The notes: a model not told the origin generated them from the letters alone. Shown: positions 7,494 through 17,098, numbered from the stretch's first letter. The stretch is DNA of 64,000 bases from Chloroflexota bacterium (GCA_027624075.1 JAQBUH010000010.1:1-64000); one strand, 5' to 3'. Numbers and translations: made by a program.

Positions 7494-8021
7494 TTGCCGC
7501 AAGAGATGGCGCTCGCCGATGTGACCTGGTTCCTGGACCTGTTCGATGAGCTCGGGATAGCGGTCTGGATCGACGGCGGAGGGGGCGTTGACGCGCTGCT
7601 GGGCGAACAGACCCGGAGTCACGCCGACCTGGACATCATGGTCCAGACCGATGACGGGGCCACCTTACGTGGCGCTCTGATCGCCCGCGATTTCGCAGAC
7701 GTGCATACCGATGACTGGAGATACTGGAACTTCGTGATGGGCAATGGGCGGGGGAAGCTGATCGATTTTCACGTAATCGACGTGGCCGAAGATGGCCGCG
7801 GCCTCTATGGGCCAGTCGAGAACGGCGTGTTTGTGCCAGCGTCAGCCCTCGAGGCAACGGGCCTGATTGGCAACAGGTCCGTGCGGTGCCTGTCAGCCCG
7901 GTACCAGGTCGACTCGCACACAGGGTACAAGTTGAAGGAAACGGACTTTGCAGATGTAAACGCGCTTCACCGGCGGTTCGGAATCCCGCTGCCGGACGAA
8001 TACCTGCCGCTCTCCCAGTAG
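7494..8021 (+). CDS. Aminoglycoside/lincosamide nucleotidyltransferase-like protein
   Basis: A 175-residue protein resembling the ANT(2'')/LinA-type nucleotidyltransferase fold. Early in the protein, WIDGGGGVDALLGEQTRSH is followed by ADLDIMV. The Gly-rich loop and the Asp-x-Asp pair bind metal and NTP in the family. Later text (GNGRGKLIDFHVID) matches the region holding the third acidic residue. The C-terminal SHTGYKLKETDFADVNALHRRFG resembles relatives. The start is TTG 7494, six bases after GGAGG. Relatives inactivate antibiotics by adenylylation, but many chromosomal homologues have no known substrate, so resistance is not implied. Confidence 0.8.
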   Translation: MPQEMALADVTWFLDLFDELGIAVWIDGGGGVDALLGEQTRSHADLDIMVQTDDGATLRGALIARDFADVHTDDWRYWNFVMGNGRGKLIDFHVIDVAEDGRGLYGPVENGVFVPASALEATGLIGNRSVRCLSARYQVDSHTGYKLKETDFADVNALHRRFGIPLPDEYLPLSQ

Positions 8022-8189
8022 GCGAGAGGAGGCCACGGGAAGCCACGAGAGATTGCCTCTGCTAATCGTGAATCCCGGCGGACCTGTCCCGCCCGCTGTA
8101 TATTGCGGCTGCAGTGGACTGCGTGCCCGCGTTGTTCACTGGCACACGCGACTGTAAAAGATCGATTTGCACACCTCCGGAGGCGTTAC

Positions 8190-9170
8190 GTGGGTCACAG
8201 AGTCATCTACTTCGGAGAGCCGACTGGCGCGCGAACGAGGCGGGCGGTTGAGCTGGCCCCGGACGATCTCGATATCGGCTACGTCGATCCAACGGCGCCT
8301 GCGGACCAGCAACGAGACGAACTCCGGGATGCGGAGGCACTCATAACCAACGGCCTGCTCTGGACCACAGGTCAGATCGCGGACATGCCGAAGCTCAGGC
8401 TGCTGCAATTGATGAGCGCAGGCTTCAACACGCTGGACGTTGCCGCAATCCGGGAGATGGGAGTAGAGGTCTGCAACAACTCACCGGCCATCGCCAACTC
8501 AGTAGCCGAGCACGCAATATCGCTGATGTTCCTCGTCTATAAGCGGCTTGAGCAGGGAATCGCGGGAGTGAAAGACGGCACGTGGCAGGGGCTGGCCAAG
8601 GGCGGCGAACACGGCACGCTCTATGAGTTGGCGGAGCGGACCGTGGGCATCGTTGGCCTCGGCAACATCGGCTCCAGGGTGGCGAAGCGGCTAACAGGCT
8701 TCGAGACGACGACGCTTTATCACGATGTCCGCGAGTTCGACCCGGAATATGAGAGGTCGCTCAATCTTCAGCGCGTCTCGTTCGATGAGCTGCTTGAGCG
8801 CAGCGACATCGTCACAGCGCATGTGCCGCTCAACTCCCGCACCCGCAAGATGTTCTCGACTCGCGAGTTCGCAGCCATGCGGGATAGCGCCGTGTTCATC
8901 AACACATGCCGCGGCCCCGTACACGACGAGACCGCTCTCATAAAGGCTCTACAGGACGGCGACATTGCGGCCGCGGGGCTTGATGTGTTTGAGCAGGAGC
9001 CGGTTTCACTGGACAACCCGCTTCTCCACATGGACAACGTTGTCGTCACGCCGCACCTTGCCGGCTCGACGGAGGAGCGCGTTGACCGGGCGTTGGTCTT
9101 CTCGTTTGAGAACGCGCGACGGGTCTTGAATGGCGAGACTCCGCAGAACGCCGTTGAAATCCAGGACTGA
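8190..9170 (+). CDS. D-isomer-specific 2-hydroxyacid dehydrogenase
   Basis: A 326-residue NAD(P)-dependent dehydrogenase. I chose GTG 8190 because GGAGG lies six bases upstream; the frame is open further up without a better signal. The Rossmann motif is GIVGLGNIGSRVAKRL (about residue 155). The catalytic set is Arg in INTCRGPVHDE, Glu in DVFEQEPV and His in TPHLAGST. The N-terminal catalytic half carries LLQLMSAGFNTLD. The family reduces 2-keto acids or oxidises D-2-hydroxyacids (phosphoglycerate, glyoxylate, lactate). The substrate is undetermined; no serine-pathway neighbours are present. The next gene starts one base after the stop. Confidence 0.9.
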   Translation: MGHRVIYFGEPTGARTRRAVELAPDDLDIGYVDPTAPADQQRDELRDAEALITNGLLWTTGQIADMPKLRLLQLMSAGFNTLDVAAIREMGVEVCNNSPAIANSVAEHAISLMFLVYKRLEQGIAGVKDGTWQGLAKGGEHGTLYELAERTVGIVGLGNIGSRVAKRLTGFETTTLYHDVREFDPEYERSLNLQRVSFDELLERSDIVTAHVPLNSRTRKMFSTREFAAMRDSAVFINTCRGPVHDETALIKALQDGDIAAAGLDVFEQEPVSLDNPLLHMDNVVVTPHLAGSTEERVDRALVFSFENARRVLNGETPQNAVEIQD

Positions 9171-9983
9171 ATGCAATACAGGACTAACTTGCCCAAAGTG
9201 CCCAAAGTGCCCGGCGCCACAGGTTCGGAGTTGGTCCTGAGCCGGCCGGTGTCCGCGCCTGCCGCGTTGTTGATCGACCTCGACGGCACGCTCCTGGACG
9301 CGTATGACTGGATCTCAAAGCGTACATTCGCGGCGGTCCGCGCCGCCGCCGCAAAGATACCTGTCGCCATAGCGTCCGGTCGGGTACCCGAAGATGTGAG
9401 CCACTTTGCCCGGCTGCTCGGCCTCCACGGCCCCCAGATAAGCGACAACGGCGGCAGACTTCTCGACGCGGTGACGGGCCGAACACTTTCCGACCTGCCG
9501 ATCGAAGAGGCCCGTGCCAGGCACATCGTAGACCGGCTGGAACACGAAGGTCTACGCTACTTCGCTGTGGACTCCGGCCGAACGGTCAGGGCGGTCCCGC
9601 AGTTCAGCGACTGGCGAGTCACGATCATCACCTGCGCCGTTTCGGACCGGGCTGAGGCCGATTCGATTGCGCGCGAACACACGGGCGACAGTGTCACCGC
9701 GATGAGCGCCATCGGGTCCCGGGGCGAGTGGTACGTGAACTACACGCACAGGGACGCAGACAAGGGCTACGGGGCACGGCTGTTCAGTGAGCGGGCCGGT
9801 GTCGACCTGGCCGCCGTGCTGGCGATCGGCGACGGACTGAACGACCTGGAGATGCTGGACGCGGTCGGGTTCCCTGTCGCAATGGGACACGCTCCCGAAG
9901 AGGCGAAGCGGCGCGCCGTACACGTTACAGGGACGTTGGAGGAAGACGGCGTGGCGCAGGCCATCGAGCGGTTTGTGCTGTAG
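9171..9983 (+). CDS. Cof-type HAD-superfamily phosphatase
   Basis: A 270-residue haloacid-dehalogenase hydrolase with ATG immediately after the dehydrogenase stop, so the two are probably co-transcribed. Motif I is LLIDLDGTLLDA (nucleophile Asp about 33). Motif II is the VAIASGR region. The Lys of motif III lies in ADKGYGARLF, and motif IV is AIGDGLNDLEMLDAV. The C2-type cap between motifs II and III is of Cof/YwpJ length. Family members dephosphorylate sugar phosphates, nucleotides or FMN, and the substrate is not predictable. The gene converges on accDA with only 26 bases between. Confidence 0.9.
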   Translation: MQYRTNLPKVPKVPGATGSELVLSRPVSAPAALLIDLDGTLLDAYDWISKRTFAAVRAAAAKIPVAIASGRVPEDVSHFARLLGLHGPQISDNGGRLLDAVTGRTLSDLPIEEARARHIVDRLEHEGLRYFAVDSGRTVRAVPQFSDWRVTIITCAVSDRAEADSIAREHTGDSVTAMSAIGSRGEWYVNYTHRDADKGYGARLFSERAGVDLAAVLAIGDGLNDLEMLDAVGFPVAMGHAPEEAKRRAVHVTGTLEEDGVAQAIERFVL

Positions 9984-10009
9984 CAGAGCGTGCGCGACGG
10001 GTCCCGACT

Positions 10010-11899
10010 TTACTCTTCGGCGCGATTTCGCTCCCGCTCTGACGAGATCTCTTCGGCCTCCTCATCCTGGGGCTGTTCGTCCTGCCCGTTTGGTCCCCGT
10101 CTTGTCAGCGCCCTCATCCCGGCGCTGAAGGCCGACCGCCATGACGAGAGTTCACCGCGGACCGCAATGCCGAGCCGGCTGCCGTACTCGCCAAAGTTGC
10201 GGAACTTCTTCTGACGCCTGCGAACCAGCGTGCGGCGGTGCACACCCCTGAGATCGATCAGCTCCCGTATAAGGCTTCGTTTTAGCAACCTTGCCGCCTC
10301 GTCCGGCGAAGCGTGGGCACCCTCAGAAGGCTCAGCCACAATGTCGTCGACAATTCCCATCTGCAGGCAGTCGGAAGACGTCAGCTTCAGCGCGCGTGCA
10401 ATGTCGTGCGCCCGGTCACTGTCACGAAGCTCCGCCCTCGCTCCCTGCTCGGGCGAGATCGGCGTGTAGATAGAGTTCTGCAGCATCAGCACGCGGTCTG
10501 CGACGCTGAACGCCAGCGCCGCCTCGGACCCGCCCTCGCCGATGAGGACTGATATGGTCGGCACCTGCACAGACGCCATCGTGTCGATCAGGTTCGCCAT
10601 AGATATCGCCAGCCCTCGGTGCTCCTCCTCCAGCCCGAGCCTTGGCCCCGGCGAGTCGACGATCGTTATCACGGGCAGGCGGAACCGCTGTGCGAGCTTG
10701 AGAGCACGGGTGGCCTCACGAAATCCTTCGGGCAGAATGTCTCCCCGGACGCCGCCGTGGTCGTTCCTGCTGACTTCGGTAGCCTTGTCCTGGCCGATCA
10801 CAACTACCGACTCTCCGGCCAGCCGAGCCAGCCCGATGATCACGGACGGGTCTTGGCCTGAGACCCTGTCGCCGTGAAGCTCAACGAAGTTGGCGAACAT
10901 GTTCTCGATGTAGAAGCGGGCTCGCGGCCTGTCTGGCCGCCGGGCCAGCTGCACCATCTCCCACGGCTCACGCGGGGTCAACTCGGCCAGCGGGGGGCGT
11001 GAGCGACGTGACGCGGCCAGCTTGAACTCGGGCGCGATCAGGTCGAGCACTGAGGCCAGGTCGTGTTTCAGAGACTCCCTGTCGACGACGCGGTCTATGA
11101 GGCCGGCGTGGAAGTAGGTCTCGGACGAGTACTGGTCGTTCTCGATCCGGCGGTCCGTAGCCTCCTGTATCTCACGGAATGGCGCGAAGCCAATGTGCGC
11201 GCCAGGCTCGGCGAAGATCAGGTCTGCGAGCGAGGCGAAGCTGCCGAGCACCTGGCCCGTTGCCGGGTTGCCAAGCACAGCGATGAGCGGGACGCCCTTC
11301 CTGTGCAGAGCGTTCACCGCAATCACGGTCTTCGCCATCTGCATCAGTGAGAGGACTCCCTCCTGGATGCGGGCCCCTCCGCTCGTGACCATGGCGACAG
11401 CGGGTAGCTTCTTGCGCGCCGCCAGTTCGAGCGCCAGGGCAACCTTCTCTCCGACCACGAGTCCCATGCTGCCGCCAAGGAACCCGAAGTCCAGCACAAT
11501 GACAACGGCCTCGGTGCCGCCGATGGTGCAGGTCCCGGTTACCGCAGCCTCGGTCAGGCCGGTGCGCGTCTGGTCTTGCAGCAACCTGACCCTGTAAGAG
11601 GCGCGAGGAGAGAATTCGAGCGGGTCAAGCGACTGGATCCAGGTGCTGGTCTCCTTGAATGTGCCCTCGTCTGCGAGCGTGGCTATCTGGCGCCGGGCTG
11701 AGATCGAGTAGTGGAAACGGCAGCGCGGGCACACCCGGAGGCGCTTGTACAGGCTCGACTGCGTGAGATCAGCGCCGCAGACGATGCAGTCGGCATGCAA
11801 CCCCTCAAGCTCAAGCGGAGATTGCTCAGTCAGTTCGGCTGAGCCGTTGTCAGTTCCGGGATCGGAGCCGTCCGGGTATAGAGGGGTTATGTTGCTCAT
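10010..11899 (-). CDS. accDA: Acetyl-CoA carboxylase carboxyltransferase, fused beta-alpha (AccD-AccA)
   Basis: A 629-residue fusion of both carboxyltransferase subunits, which move CO2 from carboxybiotin to acetyl-CoA to make malonyl-CoA. The N-terminal half is AccD: a zinc ribbon with Cys at about 38, 41, 57 and 60, then crotonase-fold motifs (AVAMVTSGGARIQEGVLSLMQ, IAVLGNPATGQVLGSFASL). From about residue 315 it continues as AccA: DRPRARFYIENMF, HGDRVSGQDPSVIIGLARL, RLPVITIVDSPGPRLGLEEE, GEGGSEAALAF. There is no internal stop or restart, so this is a true fusion. Biotin carboxylase and BCCP are not in the window. The C-terminal tail is rich in Arg/Glu. Confidence 0.95.
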   Translation of the reverse strand: MSNITPLYPDGSDPGTDNGSAELTEQSPLELEGLHADCIVCGADLTQSSLYKRLRVCPRCRFHYSISARRQIATLADEGTFKETSTWIQSLDPLEFSPRASYRVRLLQDQTRTGLTEAAVTGTCTIGGTEAVVIVLDFGFLGGSMGLVVGEKVALALELAARKKLPAVAMVTSGGARIQEGVLSLMQMAKTVIAVNALHRKGVPLIAVLGNPATGQVLGSFASLADLIFAEPGAHIGFAPFREIQEATDRRIENDQYSSETYFHAGLIDRVVDRESLKHDLASVLDLIAPEFKLAASRRSRPPLAELTPREPWEMVQLARRPDRPRARFYIENMFANFVELHGDRVSGQDPSVIIGLARLAGESVVVIGQDKATEVSRNDHGGVRGDILPEGFREATRALKLAQRFRLPVITIVDSPGPRLGLEEEHRGLAISMANLIDTMASVQVPTISVLIGEGGSEAALAFSVADRVLMLQNSIYTPISPEQGARAELRDSDRAHDIARALKLTSSDCLQMGIVDDIVAEPSEGAHASPDEAARLLKRSLIRELIDLRGVHRRTLVRRRQKKFRNFGEYGSRLGIAVRGELSSWRSAFSAGMRALTRRGPNGQDEQPQDEEAEEISSERERNRAEE

Positions 11900-12125
11900 G
11901 GCGTGAGTCCGGCGAGGTTGCCACCTGATCGCCGACTACGGGCTTGCTCGTGGCTAACTCTGGCGGCCAGATCTGGCGGTTGATGGGGGAGCGAGCGCCT
12001 TTCCCCATTGAGTCCCATTGTAGTCCGGTAATCAAAGCGTGCGCTGGATGGTGACACTCAGAGAGATGATCCGGGTGACGAGCGTAATGAGGACCGGCTG
12101 CCGTAGCGAGCCCTGGCACATTGCG

Positions 12126-14576
12126 TTATGAGCCAAGCACATGGCGCGGCTTGCCTGGCTCTCCAGGGCCGACCACTCCAAGGTCTTCAAGCTCATCCAT
12201 CAGGCGGGCCGCTCTCGGGTAACCGATGCGGAGCCTCCGTTGGAGCAACGACGTCGAGAGAGTCTTCTGCAACCGGGCCAGGTTGCGGGCGCTGTCCACC
12301 AGCGAGTCGCTTGAGCCGTCGAACTCGGTGTCTACGGTCGCCTCGTCCTCCATCTCGACCTCAAGCTCGGGAAGGGATGGCCCGCGGACCGCCTTCCACA
12401 TCCTGACCGTTGACTCGATCTCGGCGTCTGAGAGGAACGCGCCCTGCACGCGCTCCGCCTTCGCCTTGTCTATCGGCAGGTAGAGCATGTCTCCTCTGCC
12501 GAGAAGCTTCTCACCGCCTGTTGAGTCCAGGACTGTGCGGGAGTCGATCTGTGACATGACGGCGAAGCTGATCCGGCTCGGGAAGTTTGCCTTAATTAGC
12601 CCGGTTACAACATCGACGGAGGGCCGCTGAGTCGCCACGACCAGGTGTACGCCGGTCGCCCGTCCAAGTTGGGCCAGGCGCACAAGTAGCCGCTCGACCT
12701 CGTTTGCGGCCTGCAACATGAGGTCGGCCAGCTCATCGACGAGTATCACGAGGTACGGCATCTTCTCCTTGGACCGCTCATTGAACGAGACGATGTTCTT
12801 GACGCCGGCCTTTTCCAGGACACGGAAGCGGCCCATCATCTCTGCGATCAGCGCCTTCAGCGTGGCGACTGCCCTGTCAGCCTCCACCACAACCTGCGTG
12901 TAAAGGTGCGGCACGCCGGCGTACGGCGTCAGCTCAACCCGCTTGGGGTCGATCATCACCAATCGAACCTGGGCAGGAGTGCGGCACATGAGCAGTCCGG
13001 TGATGATGGCGTTCATGCAGACGCTCTTGCCGGAGCCTGTCGCCCCTGCGATCAGCGTGTGGGGCATCCGCGCAAGATCGGCAAATACCGGCTGGCCGCC
13101 GCTGCCCAGCCCGAGCGGGACTGGCAGTTGCGCCTTCGCCTCGAACTGCCTCCAGGCCTCTGTCTCCATGACGGAGCGCAGGGTGACCGGCGTCGGCCGC
13201 GAGTTCGGCACCTCGATCCCCACTACCGACTCTCCGGGCACAACCGGCTCAAACCGGATGTTCGGGGATGCCAACGCAAGCGCCAGGTCCTTCTCACGGT
13301 TCAGGATCATGTCCACCCGCACGCGCTTGCCGGACGCCGGGTCGACCTTGCCGCCCTTCCATCCGGGCTTGAGCCCGTACATCGTCACCGTGGGTCCTGT
13401 GAACACCTGGTCGACCGTCACGTCGATCCCGTACTCGGCGAGGCTGTTCTCGATCAGCGCGCTGCGATCGTCGATCTCCGACCGCGTCACACCGCCTGAC
13501 GGGGCCCTCTTCAACATGTCGAGCCGCGGCAGCGGCCAGCTGAACTGCGAGGCCGCCTGGCTCAGCACAGCGGTTGACACAATCGCAGGCAATGGGCGGG
13601 GACCGGCAGAGTCTGAGCTGCCGGGAAGCTCTCTCAGCACAAGCTCGGTCTCCATCGGGTCTGTTGACAGATCTTCCTCATCCTCCCCCAGGTCTTTCCA
13701 GGGAGGTGTGCCGGTGATATCAGCGGAGGTGGCTGAGGCGGCGCCAGCGGTGAGGCCGTGGATAGTGGGGGAGACGGCTACGATCTCTGTGCCCGTTTTG
13801 TTGAGCGGGACCGCAGACGGGCTCTCTGCTTGCGCCGTAAGCGCAGCCTCGGCCTCTGCCGCCGCCAGTTCAAACTCGAGCTGTGCCGCTCGCTCAACAC
13901 GCTCCGCACGTCGCCGCTCCATTCGCTCGCTCCATTTGCGCCTGGCCCTGGCGGCGGCGCGTCCGGTAAGCACCGTCCCCCGCCAGGAGTAGCGGGAGCC
14001 GATGGCCGTCGCCTTCCAGCTGGTGCGCGGTATGAAAATCGCTATCGCGGCGATGACCAGCACTGCCACTCGCAGAGACGCCGTGACGTACTCAAGGGTT
14101 GTGACGTTAAAGCGGTCCCACTCGTAGGGCCGGACCGATATGGCAATGCCCACGTTCCCGCCCAGTGAGTCGCCGGTACCGCTGCCCGGGCCGGCGTTCA
14201 TCATGCCGAGAACGCCCGATGCCGCAAAGGCCAGTAGCAGGAGCGGGAGCAGGTAGCGCCAGCGTCTGAATAGAAAGGCCGGACGCCACGAAAACAGGCA
14301 GAGCGCGCCAACCGTCCAGATGCCCAGCGGCGCCGCAGACCAGCCGAAGAGCTCAAGCGCCCTGTCTCGCAGCGGGAACGCGAGTATTGCCGCCGCTACC
14401 CCGAGTACGAGCAAAACTCGCGCCGGATGGCGGAGCGCTAGTCTCAGTGAGAACGCGGTGAGTCCGCCTTTCGTACCTGAGCGATTGGCAGACCCGCTGC
14501 GGGACCCTGCGCCTTTGCCAGCGTCTCCGGGGTCCTTAGACCTCTGTGAGGCCCGATTTGTCACTTTAGATGTCAA
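12126..14576 (-). CDS. ftsK: DNA translocase FtsK/SpoIIIE
   Basis: An 816-residue septal DNA pump. The N-terminus has about four membrane helices (residues ~45-190). It is followed by a variable, charged linker. The motor has Walker A GATGSGKSVCMN (about residue 530), Walker B LVILVDELADLML, and GVHLVVATQRPSVDVVTG. A C-terminal winged-helix gamma domain (LLQRRLRIGYPRAARLMDEL) normally reads KOPS-like polar sequences. It clears chromosomes through the closing septum and activates XerCD-type recombination; a Xer-type recombinase is encoded at 50423-51457. The TTG start overlaps the rnj stop; a GTG at 14564 is an alternative. Confidence 0.95.
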   Translation of the reverse strand: MTSKVTNRASQRSKDPGDAGKGAGSRSGSANRSGTKGGLTAFSLRLALRHPARVLLVLGVAAAILAFPLRDRALELFGWSAAPLGIWTVGALCLFSWRPAFLFRRWRYLLPLLLLAFAASGVLGMMNAGPGSGTGDSLGGNVGIAISVRPYEWDRFNVTTLEYVTASLRVAVLVIAAIAIFIPRTSWKATAIGSRYSWRGTVLTGRAAARARRKWSERMERRRAERVERAAQLEFELAAAEAEAALTAQAESPSAVPLNKTGTEIVAVSPTIHGLTAGAASATSADITGTPPWKDLGEDEEDLSTDPMETELVLRELPGSSDSAGPRPLPAIVSTAVLSQAASQFSWPLPRLDMLKRAPSGGVTRSEIDDRSALIENSLAEYGIDVTVDQVFTGPTVTMYGLKPGWKGGKVDPASGKRVRVDMILNREKDLALALASPNIRFEPVVPGESVVGIEVPNSRPTPVTLRSVMETEAWRQFEAKAQLPVPLGLGSGGQPVFADLARMPHTLIAGATGSGKSVCMNAIITGLLMCRTPAQVRLVMIDPKRVELTPYAGVPHLYTQVVVEADRAVATLKALIAEMMGRFRVLEKAGVKNIVSFNERSKEKMPYLVILVDELADLMLQAANEVERLLVRLAQLGRATGVHLVVATQRPSVDVVTGLIKANFPSRISFAVMSQIDSRTVLDSTGGEKLLGRGDMLYLPIDKAKAERVQGAFLSDAEIESTVRMWKAVRGPSLPELEVEMEDEATVDTEFDGSSDSLVDSARNLARLQKTLSTSLLQRRLRIGYPRAARLMDELEDLGVVGPGEPGKPRHVLGS

Positions 14577-16242
14577 TCGCCACCGGAATTACTAATGGCC
14601 GGCGCTTCGTCCTGCGAGTCAGGTACCGGCCGACCGTGTTCCTGATCAGGCTTTCCAACTCGTTCCACTCCATGCTCTCCCGGCCGAAGCGGTCAAGAAT
14701 GGGTTGAAGCTCCACCCTGGTGTCATCAAACAGGGACTCTGCGTCAGCGGCATGCACGAAGCCCATCGAAATGAGCTTTGGCTGACCAACCACCTTACCT
14801 GCCTTGCGGTCAACGGCAACCGACACGGTCACGATGCCCTCCCTGGCGAGGGAGCGCCGTTCGACCACGACGTTGCCGTTCTCATCCCACAGGCCGAGAC
14901 CATGGACATAGATGTGGCCTGCAACTTCACGGTCGACGATCTCCGCACGGTCCGGCGTCAACTCGAGCACGTCGCCATCTGTCAGCACAATGGAATTCTC
15001 AGGATTGACGCCCTGGTCTGCAGCGAGGTCTGCGTGTGCCTTAAGCATTCTGAACTCGCCGTGAATTGGCACGAAGTACTTCGGCCTGGCCAGGTTCAGG
15101 ACAAGCCTTAGCTCTTCCCGTCGCGCGTGGCCAGAAACATGGGTGTTCGCCTGCCTGTTCGTTATTACCCGCGCGCCCAGTTGCACAAGGTCGTTGATAG
15201 AGTCGTTCACCCCGACCTCGTTGCCAGGGATCGTGTTGGCAGAGAGGATGATCGTGTCATCCTCGCGGATGTTGATCTCCCTGTGCTGGTCACGGGACAT
15301 CCTGACGAGCCCGGATGACGGTTCACCCTGGCTGCCTGTTGTCAGCACGATAATCCGGTTGCCGGGCATAGATTCCGCCTGTGCCGGGGAGATCATCAGG
15401 TTGTCCGCAATCCGCAAATGGCCAAGCTCACGCGCAAGCTTCGTATTGTCAACCATGCTGCGGCCTACGATCACCAGTTTGCGGCCGTATGCCTCAGCCG
15501 CGTCTGCGACGATCTGGATCCGGGCGATCTGTGACGCGAAGCTGGAGACGATGACGCGTGCTGGCGCGTCTGAAATCAGGCTGAACAATCCGTCAGTCAC
15601 GACGCGGTCCGAGTCTGAATATCCCTCTTCCTCTGCGTAGGTCGAGTCTGACATCAACAGGAAGACGCCGTCACTGGCTATCCGGGCGAGATGGCCCAGG
15701 TCAGACGGCGCGCCGATCATCGGATCATGGTCGAGCTTGAAGTCCCCGGTGTGAATCACCTTGCCGAGGGGAGTGTCTATTGCGATGCCGCAGGCGTCTG
15801 GAATGCTGTGACAGACGTCGAACCATTCGACTGTCAGGTCACCTGCCGCAACCTTCTTGCCGGGAGTGACGAGATTAAGCCTGGCGCTACTCAGGAGCCC
15901 GGCGTTCTTCAGCTTATTGCGAATAAGCTCGAGGGCCATGCGAGGAGCGTAGATAGGCACGTTCAGCCTGTTCAGCAGGTGCGGCACAGCCCCGATGTGG
16001 TCTTCGTGACCGTGTGTGATGAGGATGGCCCGCACCCGGTCCGCATTCTCGGCAAGGTAGTCCATGTTCGGAATAACGACGTCGATTCCTGGCATGTCCA
16101 CCTCTGGGAAGAGGACGCCCGCGTCGATCACCACGATGTCGTTGCCGTATTCGACGACCATCATGTTCTTGCCGATCTCACCGAGTCCTCCAAGCGGGAG
16201 GACCCTGAGCGGCAACTGGTCTTGTGTTTTTCTGGCTGGCAT
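14566..16242 (-). CDS. rnj: Ribonuclease J
   Basis: A 558-residue metallo-beta-lactamase/beta-CASP ribonuclease with 5'-to-3' exonuclease and endonuclease activity in mRNA turnover. Visible elements are LRVLPLGGLGEIGKNMMVVE, the metal motif LITHGHEDHIGA (about residue 80), HTGDFKLDHDP, MSDSTYAEEEGYS, VSSFASQIARIQ, TTGSQGEPSSGL, HVSGHARREELRL and IHGEFRMLKAHA. The C-terminal RNase J domain follows. Organisms that use RNase J alongside PNPase (pnp at 60454) fit a Gram-positive or Chloroflexota-type degradosome. It overlaps ftsK by 11 bases, so the two are coupled. Confidence 0.96.
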   Translation of the reverse strand: MPARKTQDQLPLRVLPLGGLGEIGKNMMVVEYGNDIVVIDAGVLFPEVDMPGIDVVIPNMDYLAENADRVRAILITHGHEDHIGAVPHLLNRLNVPIYAPRMALELIRNKLKNAGLLSSARLNLVTPGKKVAAGDLTVEWFDVCHSIPDACGIAIDTPLGKVIHTGDFKLDHDPMIGAPSDLGHLARIASDGVFLLMSDSTYAEEEGYSDSDRVVTDGLFSLISDAPARVIVSSFASQIARIQIVADAAEAYGRKLVIVGRSMVDNTKLARELGHLRIADNLMISPAQAESMPGNRIIVLTTGSQGEPSSGLVRMSRDQHREINIREDDTIILSANTIPGNEVGVNDSINDLVQLGARVITNRQANTHVSGHARREELRLVLNLARPKYFVPIHGEFRMLKAHADLAADQGVNPENSIVLTDGDVLELTPDRAEIVDREVAGHIYVHGLGLWDENGNVVVERRSLAREGIVTVSVAVDRKAGKVVGQPKLISMGFVHAADAESLFDDTRVELQPILDRFGRESMEWNELESLIRNTVGRYLTRRTKRRPLVIPVAIDI

Positions 16243-16348
16243 GTTGTTCCTAATCTATTTCAAACTGGCGCGCCGAAGCATTACGTAGCGTGATCAAATA
16301 AGCCAGACCTTTATGACCGCGTAGAAGTCTGGCGCAGGCCCGCCGCTG

Positions 16349-17098
16349 CTAGAACAGTGATATCTGGCCTTTGTCTTCAGCGTCTGGCTGCGCGGGCGGT
16401 CCTGCGGCCGGGCTTGGCGGCTTTGTCGTCTGTGCCGTTGTGTTCCTTTGCTGTGACGGTCCGTGCTGCGGTCTGGCGCCTGCACGAGCGGCGAGTGGCG
16501 GCGCGACGTTTGGCACGCTTTGCAGCAAGAGCGACTCCCGCACCGCCTCGGGGATCCGCCTCATGTCCTCCCGGAGCGTTTGGCTCAGCCTGGGGTTACG
16601 CAGCGCAGCCGCGGGGTGGTAGACGGGGAGAAGGACGCGGGAGCCGATCCGGATGATCCTCCCGTGGTCGTTCGATATCTTCCCCTCTGGGTAGAAGCGC
16701 AGCATCGAGTGCCGCCCGAGAGTTACGATCACCCGTGGGTCGATCAGTTCTATCTGCGCATTCAGGTACGGCATGCACGCAGACACCTCGTCCGGCTCCG
16801 GATCCCTGTTGCCGGGAGGCCGGCACTTGACGACATTGGTTATGAAAACATCCTCCCTGCGGAGCGGCACCTCAGCGAGTAGCGTGTCGAGTAACTTGCC
16901 CGCTCTACCGACGAACGGCAGGCCCTGCTCATCTTCGTTCTGGCCGGGACCTTCGCCAATGAACATCACGGCGGCAGTCGATGAACCGTCGCCAGGGACG
17001 GCGTGCGTGCGGGTCGTCGAAAGAACGCAGCGGGCGCAAGAGACGACCTCTGAGGCGATCTCTTCGATGGACGGCCAGGCTGATTGTTGCTCGCTCAT
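16349..17098 (-). CDS. Family 4 uracil-DNA glycosylase (4Fe-4S)
   Basis: A 249-residue repair glycosylase that removes uracil from DNA. Four cysteines suit the [4Fe-4S] cluster: CARC near residue 22, then one in VVKCRPPGNRDP and one in EVSACMPYL. The family motif is GEGPGQNEDEQGLPFVGRAG, and the second active-site motif is LLPVYHPAAALR. Beyond the domain (about residue 195) is a Pro/Gln/Ala-rich tail ending QISLF. That is a textbook sliding-clamp-binding pentapeptide at the very C-terminus. I start at ATG 17098; a GTG five codons upstream lacks a ribosome-binding site. Confidence 0.93.
   Translation of the reverse strand: MSEQQSAWPSIEEIASEVVSCARCVLSTTRTHAVPGDGSSTAAVMFIGEGPGQNEDEQGLPFVGRAGKLLDTLLAEVPLRREDVFITNVVKCRPPGNRDPEPDEVSACMPYLNAQIELIDPRVIVTLGRHSMLRFYPEGKISNDHGRIIRIGSRVLLPVYHPAAALRNPRLSQTLREDMRRIPEAVRESLLLQSVPNVAPPLAARAGARPQHGPSQQRNTTAQTTKPPSPAAGPPAQPDAEDKGQISLF

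Noticed and set aside
12943-13992. 349-codon plus-strand frame inside ftsK
   Set aside because: Shadow of the FtsK coding sequence; Ser-rich with no domain or ribosome-binding site.
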